A stretch of DNA of 19,639 nt from assembly GCA_041746615.1 (NCBI GenBank), contig JBGTGS010000270.1:1-19639 (forward strand). The letters run 5' to 3'. Positions within the stretch are counted from its first letter, which is position 1. Every line of letters begins with the position of its first letter. Below, piece after piece: positions 15,056 through 19,639 of this stretch. Origin of the DNA: CAMAXB01 sp041746615 (GTDB taxonomy: Bacteria > Verrucomicrobiota > Verrucomicrobiia > Opitutales > Opitutaceae). The notes below the pieces were generated by a model. That model was not told the DNA's origin, did no database searches, and saw only the letters and a list, made by a program, of their open reading frames with translations. Made by a program: the position numbers and the translations under genes.

Positions 15056-16285
15056 TCAACCGTTGGCGAACACCCGGTTCGCCGGGGCCCCGGCGGCCAA
15101 CTCCCGGTACAAATCCGGGATCGACCGGCCCGACCTGAAGGCCTGCACCAGACGCGCCGCCAGCGGACCTTCGCGGAGATAAATGCCCAGCGCCTCCTGT
15201 TCGGCGGGCGAGGCGTCCCGGCAGGGGTCGAGCCGGGTGATGACCGCCCGCCACCAATCCATGGCTCCCACCGGCTGGTCCGGCGGCAGCCCGGCCACGT
15301 GCAGCATTGTCGGATCAGCCACCACCGCGGCCCCACCCTGCTCCACCGCTGCGTTGAACAGATTCGCCAGCGGGGCCACCGGGACCGCCTGCTGCGCCGC
15401 CAGCGACAGGTGGGTCTCCGCTGTGAGTTCGCTCAACAGCGCCACCACGGTGCGCACGATCGCGAGGTCGGCCGCCGGACACTCCTGGAGGTCGAGCAGG
15501 CGGATCTCGATGCTCCCGCGGTCGAAGCGGGCGATGGCACCGCGCGAGTTGGTGAACACCGGCTCCAGCACGCCATCCGGATCATGCGGTGTCAGCTGCG
15601 CTGCGATGGGGCCGTAAATCACCCGTTCGTAATCCGCCTGCGAATACACCGGCTCGGGAATGACCGCACCGCACAGGGCGGGCAGCCGGGCCGAGTTTTT
15701 CCGGTAAAAAGCCAAACGGTTGTCGGGAATGCCCGTGAGCCGGCCCTCGACGAAGGGCGAGGCCGCCGCCAGCGCAGGCAGCAGCGGCAGCACCAGGCGG
15801 ATGGCTGCGTGCAAGCGGCCGAACTCCGCGTCGTTGGCGAACGGCAGGTTGAGGTGAATACTCTGGAGGTTGGACCAGCCGTGGCCATGGCAGTCGAAGA
15901 TCCGGTCGAACGCGGCATAAACCTCGCTGTACTCGTGCGTCCACAGCACCGCCTCCGCGGGGGTCATGGTCGGATGCATGGCCGTCGGCAGAATGCGAGC
16001 ACCCTGCAGGGAGAGACGTTGATTGATCTCGCGCAGTTCGGCGGCAAAGGCGTCCGCCAGTCCATCGAGTGACGCCACCGGATCCGCGGTTTTGAGTTCG
16101 ATCACGTGCGCCACAAGTTCGTTGGACCAGCCGAGGGCTCCGCGCGCCACATCGGAGACGGGCCGGCCGGCCGCATCGACCAGCACCCGGTCGGCCCAGG
16201 GTACGACGCCCAGGCCGGGTTCACGCACGATCATGTACTCCAGCTCGACGCCGAAGCAGGAAAACAGGGGGCGGGCCGCGCTCAT
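15056..16285 (-). CDS. GCS2-family carboxylate-amine ligase (glutamate-cysteine ligase-like)
   Basis: 409 residues. The GCS2 fold belongs to the glutamine-synthetase-like ligases, which activate a carboxyl group with ATP and join it to an amine. Visible are FGVELEYMIV near the start (E14, E16, metal binding), GWSNELVAHVIELKTADP (52-69, with E63 and K65), ILPTAMHPTMTPAE, SNLQSIHLNLPFANDAEFGRLH, the substrate/ATP-side RLTGIPDNRLAFYRKN, and RFDRGSIEIRLLDLQECP. It is the last gene of a three-gene operon. Its ATG overlaps the ATP-grasp stop codon by four bases (ATGA), so the two are translationally coupled. True glutathione synthesis is possible but less likely than synthesis of a special gamma-glutamyl or other peptide product, because its partner is an RLAN-type ATP-grasp protein and a peptidase rather than GshB. 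The substrate is unknown. Confidence 0.88.
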   Translation of the reverse strand: MSAARPLFSCFGVELEYMIVREPGLGVVPWADRVLVDAAGRPVSDVARGALGWSNELVAHVIELKTADPVASLDGLADAFAAELREINQRLSLQGARILPTAMHPTMTPAEAVLWTHEYSEVYAAFDRIFDCHGHGWSNLQSIHLNLPFANDAEFGRLHAAIRLVLPLLPALAAASPFVEGRLTGIPDNRLAFYRKNSARLPALCGAVIPEPVYSQADYERVIYGPIAAQLTPHDPDGVLEPVFTNSRGAIARFDRGSIEIRLLDLQECPAADLAIVRTVVALLSELTAETHLSLAAQQAVPVAPLANLFNAAVEQGGAAVVADPTMLHVAGLPPDQPVGAMDWWRAVITRLDPCRDASPAEQEALGIYLREGPLAARLVQAFRSGRSIPDLYRELAAGAPANRVFANG

Positions 16286-17754
16286 TCGCCGGTGCGACGG
16301 TCCTTCTGCCGCTCCAGCCTGCGCACAAAATCCTCCATGATCCGTGAGTAGAGCGTGTCCTTGAGCAGGGCGTCCCCGTAGCCGGCATCGATCGAGGGGT
16401 TGTCGTTGACCTCGATCACGCAGGCGACCCGGCCGACCTGCTTGAGATCGACCCCATAGAGTCCGTCGCCGATGAGACCGGCCGCGCGCACCGCCGCGCG
16501 GATGATCGCGGGAGGCACGAGTTCAACCGGCACCGCCTCGACCCGGCCATAGTCGGCTTCCCCATCCTTGTCCTTGGAGATGATCTGCCAGTGCTTGCGG
16601 GCCATGAAATACTTGCAGGCGTAGAGCGGCTTGTGGTCGAGGATCCCGATCCGCCAGTCGAAGTCGGTGGCGACGAACTCCTGGGCCACCAGCAGCTCCG
16701 TGTCCTCAAAGAGCTTTTCCGTCTGCGCGGTGAATTCCTCGCGGGTGCTCACCTTGGTGACGCCCTGTGAAAACGCGCTGTCGGGCTGCTTGAGGATGAT
16801 GGGGAAGCCCAGCCGGGCGCAGACATCATCCAGGTTGTCGCGATGCACGATCACGGTCTTCGGTGCAGTGATGTCGTGGCGGTCCAGCAGCTCGGCCAGA
16901 TAAACCTTGTTGGTGCAGCGGAGGATCGACTGCGGGTCGTCGATGACGATCAGGCCCTCCGCGCGGGCGCGGCTGGCGAAACGAAAGCTGTAGTGGTTGA
17001 CCGCCGTGGTCACCCGGATGAAGAGCGCGTCAAACTCGGCCAGGCGCGCATAGTCGTCGCGGGTGATCACCTCCGCTTCCATGTCGAGATCGGCGGCGGC
17101 CTCGATGAATTTTTCGATGGCCCTTTGGTTCGACGGACGGTGGATATCGGCGGAGTCGTGCAGGATGGCGAGGTGATAACGGGGCGGGGTCTTGCGGGCG
17201 GGGGTCGGGCGGCGACCGGCGCAGTAGTCGCGGGCGACCTCGGTGACGAAAGGCCGGTGGGATTCGGGAATCTCCGAAGCCGGGATGGGGGCGATATCAT
17301 TGAGCTCCCAGCGGTCGTCCACCTTGACGAAATGCGCGCGCAGCAGGGGGGCCTGGAATTGGTTGAAGAGCTGCTGGGCCAGCCGGTCGTAGGTACGGGC
17401 GAGGTTGCGGGCGAAGTAGATGCTGAGCGTGAAGGTGCGGCCCTTGATCGGGGCGAGGGATTTTTGGATGAGGTCGTCGATCTCATCGGAGACGATGCGG
17501 GCGACAAAAGGGGACTTGAAGTCCTGGATCGTCGCGACGCTGGGCTGGGGCCGGTGGCCGCGCGCCTCGGCGAGGAGTGACACGTAGTAGCCGATCGACT
17601 GGTAGCGATAGGACCGGCACAGGTTGTAGATGCGGGCGTGGCGCAGGTCGGTATAGCGCGGGTCGGTGAGGTAGGCGCGCGCGGCGACGACTTCGACTCC
17701 GGGAATCTCGAAAGGCCAGCGGTCCGGGTTATTGACGACGATGAGGCTTGGCAC
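16282..17754 (-). CDS. RLAN-domain RimK-like ATP-grasp ligase
   Basis: 490 residues from a GTG at 17754. Residues 1 to about 185 match the RLAN type of N-terminal domain (LIVVNNPDRWPFEIPGVEVV, YNLCRSYRYQSIGYYVSLLAEARGH, FTLSIYFARN). From about 190 to 485 is the ATP-grasp ligase: K283 (CTNKVYLAELL), K322 in PIILKQPDSAFSQGV, the AQEFVATDFDWRIG strand, D435 in GLYGVDLKQ, and the metal-binding E448/N450 in VIEVNDNPSIDAG. ATP-grasp enzymes form acyl-phosphates and then peptide or amide bonds; RimK itself adds glutamates to ribosomal protein S6. The gene overlaps the upstream peptidase by 26 bases and the downstream GCS2 gene by four, so expression of all three is linked. RLAN proteins have been predicted, from gene neighbourhoods, to make unknown peptides; the product has not, to my knowledge, been established. 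Confidence 0.9.
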   Translation of the reverse strand: MPSLIVVNNPDRWPFEIPGVEVVAARAYLTDPRYTDLRHARIYNLCRSYRYQSIGYYVSLLAEARGHRPQPSVATIQDFKSPFVARIVSDEIDDLIQKSLAPIKGRTFTLSIYFARNLARTYDRLAQQLFNQFQAPLLRAHFVKVDDRWELNDIAPIPASEIPESHRPFVTEVARDYCAGRRPTPARKTPPRYHLAILHDSADIHRPSNQRAIEKFIEAAADLDMEAEVITRDDYARLAEFDALFIRVTTAVNHYSFRFASRARAEGLIVIDDPQSILRCTNKVYLAELLDRHDITAPKTVIVHRDNLDDVCARLGFPIILKQPDSAFSQGVTKVSTREEFTAQTEKLFEDTELLVAQEFVATDFDWRIGILDHKPLYACKYFMARKHWQIISKDKDGEADYGRVEAVPVELVPPAIIRAAVRAAGLIGDGLYGVDLKQVGRVACVIEVNDNPSIDAGYGDALLKDTLYSRIMEDFVRRLERQKDRRTGE

Positions 17755-18499
17755 GGGAGGTACCGGCGGGTGAGCCGGAAGCGTTTTCGATGATCAGGAG
17801 GTTGGCGTCGTAGGTGAGGACACCCAGAAGGATGGAGGTGAGCACCCGGTTGATGTCGATGGAATATCGGCGGGTCGGCGAATGGGGGTTGGACTGGAGG
17901 GGATCGGCCACGAGGATCTCGCGCGCCTTGCGGTCATAGCCGTAAAGCACCACGAAATGTCCGGCCGGAGCGCCGCGGACATCATCCTCGATGTCCTCCG
18001 GACCATACTCGCGCATCGCCCGGTGGAGGTAGGTCGAGCTGAGTCCGGTGATGATGGGATGCCCCTGGTGGAGGTGGCGGCGGATAAGGGGGCCGCTGAG
18101 AGGTTCAAAGCGAAGTTCGCCCCCCAGCCGGAGAAAGTCGATGTAGGCACGGCAGGCGACCTTGAGCTTGGCGGAGCGCTTGGCCTTCGCCTGGGCGGCG
18201 AGCTTGGCCATCAGCACCTCCGGGCCGGCCTCGAACCAGGTCGGGTCAAAAACCAGGAGATTGTAGGCGTACATGGTCACGCGGAAACCGCGATTCACGG
18301 CATCGCGGGCGAGCAGGGCTCCAAGCGTTCCCCCGGTGCGGAGTCGGGGCACCTCGCGGATGAGACGCTCGAGCGGCACATGATGCCCGAGGTAGTGGTA
18401 TACGGCGTGCAGGCAGGTAGGACCACACGTGGAGTCGTCCGGCTGGGACAGGATGTCCAGTTCGAGTTGGTGCCGGCGAGGGCGGGCGGTGCGGGCCAT
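17729..18499 (-). CDS. C39-like (papain-fold) cysteine peptidase
   Basis: 256 residues from the ATG at 18499. The frame stays open upstream to 18661, but that part is Arg/Pro-rich and overlaps the divergent methyltransferase gene. The first two catalytic elements are in LSQPDDSTCGPTCLHAVYHYLG: Q19 (oxyanion) and C25 (nucleophile). H181 (GAPAGHFVVLYGYD) and D199 (ILVADPLQ) complete the expected C39 Cys-His-Asp set. There is no signal peptide, transmembrane segment or ABC-transporter domain, so unlike bacteriocin-exporting C39 proteins it should act in the cytoplasm. It is first in the operon; its 3' end overlaps the ATP-grasp gene by 26 bases. It could trim a precursor, remove a peptide tag or hydrolyse the operon's product. 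Direction and substrate are unknown. Confidence 0.87.
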   Translation of the reverse strand: MARTARPRRHQLELDILSQPDDSTCGPTCLHAVYHYLGHHVPLERLIREVPRLRTGGTLGALLARDAVNRGFRVTMYAYNLLVFDPTWFEAGPEVLMAKLAAQAKAKRSAKLKVACRAYIDFLRLGGELRFEPLSGPLIRRHLHQGHPIITGLSSTYLHRAMREYGPEDIEDDVRGAPAGHFVVLYGYDRKAREILVADPLQSNPHSPTRRYSIDINRVLTSILLGVLTYDANLLIIENASGSPAGTSRAKPHRRQ

Positions 18500-18612
18500 G
18501 GCGGGCGAGCATGCACCCCCGGCCGTTGGTGCCAAGCGCGGGTTGGAAGTTAGATAATGGATGGTGGAGAGTAGAGGCTCGCGGGCGGGGCCGGCGGCCG
18601 TAAGGTGCCGGG

Positions 18613-19176
18613 ATGAAGGTCCCCGACAGCGGCATGCCCGACGAAACCTACTGGGAATCATTGTTCGACATCGATTTGATCCTGGAGCGCCTCGGCCTTG
18701 ACCCGTCGGTCCGGGACGTCGCTGAGCTGGGTTGCGGCTATGGCACCTTCACGCTGCCGGTGGCCCGACGCATCGCGGGCCGGGTGCACACGTACGATCT
18801 TGAACCGGAAATGTGCTCACACACCCAACGGCGCGCCGGCGAGGCCGGGATCAGCAACATCCAAGTGAACCTCCGCGATGTGATCAACGACGGCTTCGGC
18901 CTGGACGACGCCTATTGCTATGCCTGCCTGCTCTTCAATATTCTCCACTGCCCGGAAGCACCGGCCCTGCTGAACGAGGCCGCCCGCATCGTCCGCCCAT
19001 CGGGCCGAGTGCTCGTGATCCATTGGCGTTCCGATGTAAGAACGCCACGTGGACCGGCACTCGAGGTACGTCCCCGTTACGAGCATGTTTTGGCATGGGC
19101 AGAATCAGCCGGGCTCACCGCCAGCCCTGAAATCTTGCTGCCCTCGTGGCACTTCGGGGTCATCCTGACGAAATAA
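18613..19176 (+). CDS. Class I SAM-dependent methyltransferase
   Basis: 187 residues from the ATG at 18613, with a good Shine-Dalgarno AAGGTG (18602-18607) five bases upstream. The AdoMet-binding motif I is VAELGCGYGTFTLPVA (36-51), the acidic end of strand 2 is YDLEPEM (D62), and the later strands CLLFNILHCPEAPALLNEAARIVRPSGRVLVIHW are typical of small-molecule-type class I methyltransferases. The protein is short, with no extra substrate-binding domain. It is divergent from the peptidase/ligase operon across 113 bp and lies 15 bp upstream of a sigma factor gene on the same strand, so it could belong to either regulon. The substrate cannot be assigned. Confidence 0.9.
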   Translation: MKVPDSGMPDETYWESLFDIDLILERLGLDPSVRDVAELGCGYGTFTLPVARRIAGRVHTYDLEPEMCSHTQRRAGEAGISNIQVNLRDVINDGFGLDDAYCYACLLFNILHCPEAPALLNEAARIVRPSGRVLVIHWRSDVRTPRGPALEVRPRYEHVLAWAESAGLTASPEILLPSWHFGVILTK

Positions 19177-19191
19177 GAAACGATTGCCGTC

Positions 19192-19639
19192 ATGGATCCC
19201 GCCACCCTGCTCCATCGTCTCGAGGAGGAACGCAGCCGTTTTCTCGCCTTTCTCACCACCCGTCTGGGCAATGCGACTGACGCCGAGGACCTGCTGCAGC
19301 ACGCTTTCGTCAAAGCCCTGAGGCACGCGGAGGAATTGCGGGAGGAAACGCGTCTGAATGCCTGGTTTTACCGTATTCTGCGCCATGCCATCATCGATCA
19401 TGTGCGGAGCCGTCGCGCAGCGGCCGGCCGCGATGAGGAATGGGCCCGCCGGGTGTTCACCGATCCCGCGGCCGAAGCCCACCTTTGCGCATGCCTGAAT
19501 GGAGTCATCGCCACGCTCAGGCCCACCCAGGCCGAACTCATCCGCAGAGTTAGCCTGGATGGCGAACCCGTGGCAGCGGCTGCCGCTGCACTGAACCTGA
19601 GCGCCGGCAACGCAAGCGTCCTGCTGCACCGGGCCCGCG
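19192..19639 (+). CDS. ECF-type RNA polymerase sigma factor (3' end beyond window)
   Basis: The frame from the ATG at 19192 runs open to the window edge, giving 149 residues. Region 2 is visible as FLAFLTTRLGNATDAEDLLQHAFVKAL, LNAWFYRILRHAIIDHVRSRRA (about 17-75). Region 4 begins at about 108 as LRPTQAELIRRVSLDGEPVAAAAAALNLSAGNASVLLHRAR, the helix-turn-helix that reads -35 elements. There is no region 3, so it belongs to the ECF/group 4 class; little more than the last helix should be missing. It lies 15 bp after the methyltransferase stop, so the two are probably cotranscribed. An anti-sigma factor might follow off-window. Assignment to an ECF subgroup is not possible by eye. Confidence 0.9.
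   Translation, partial: MDPATLLHRLEEERSRFLAFLTTRLGNATDAEDLLQHAFVKALRHAEELREETRLNAWFYRILRHAIIDHVRSRRAAAGRDEEWARRVFTDPAAEAHLCACLNGVIATLRPTQAELIRRVSLDGEPVAAAAAALNLSAGNASVLLHRAR

Overview
The window is GC-rich, densely coded bacterial DNA with no plasmid or phage hallmarks, so it is most likely chromosomal. Few genes have a strong Shine-Dalgarno sequence. Short GTAGGAGCG-type hairpin repeats and longer GGGATTT/CCCGC repeats lie between genes, and a glutamate-cysteine-ligase-like gene sits beside an RLAN/ATP-grasp gene. Together these suggest Verrucomicrobiota (Opitutales-like), but that assignment is an inference of low to moderate confidence; no 16S or other marker is present.

Layout. (1) 1-3364 is metabolic/core and on the minus strand: the N-terminal 458 residues of an OadA/PycB-type biotin-dependent carboxyltransferase (cut by the window edge), a secreted Dabb-domain protein with a clear terminator, a possible 28-residue membrane peptide, an Sfp-type phosphopantetheinyl transferase and tRNA-Arg(CCU). 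(2) 3420-11660 is an accessory defence/stress island: an XRE regulator divergent from a two-gene type III restriction-modification system (mod-res), then a Phd/VapC-like toxin-antitoxin pair and a hipBA pair on the minus strand. Copies of one intergenic repeat lie at both ends of the island and between its modules. (3) 11659-14244 is clpB, preceded by an AT-richer gap of about 680 bp that leads to tRNA-Val(CAC) and its terminator. (4) 15056-18499 is a tight three-gene minus-strand operon: a C39-like cysteine peptidase, an RLAN-domain RimK-like ATP-grasp ligase and a GCS2-family carboxylate-amine ligase. It is a predicted ribosome-independent peptide or peptide-tagging system. (5) 18613 to the end holds a SAM-dependent methyltransferase and the start of an ECF-type sigma factor on the plus strand.

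How the genes may work together. Mod and Res form the type III R-M holoenzyme, and the divergent XRE protein is placed to regulate it. Each of the two toxin-antitoxin pairs has an inverted-repeat operator overlapping its promoter, as expected for autoregulation. In the third module, two amide-bond-forming enzymes with different folds are translationally coupled to a peptidase. That arrangement suggests an undescribed small-peptide metabolite or a reversible peptide modification, and it is the best candidate here for a system of unknown function.
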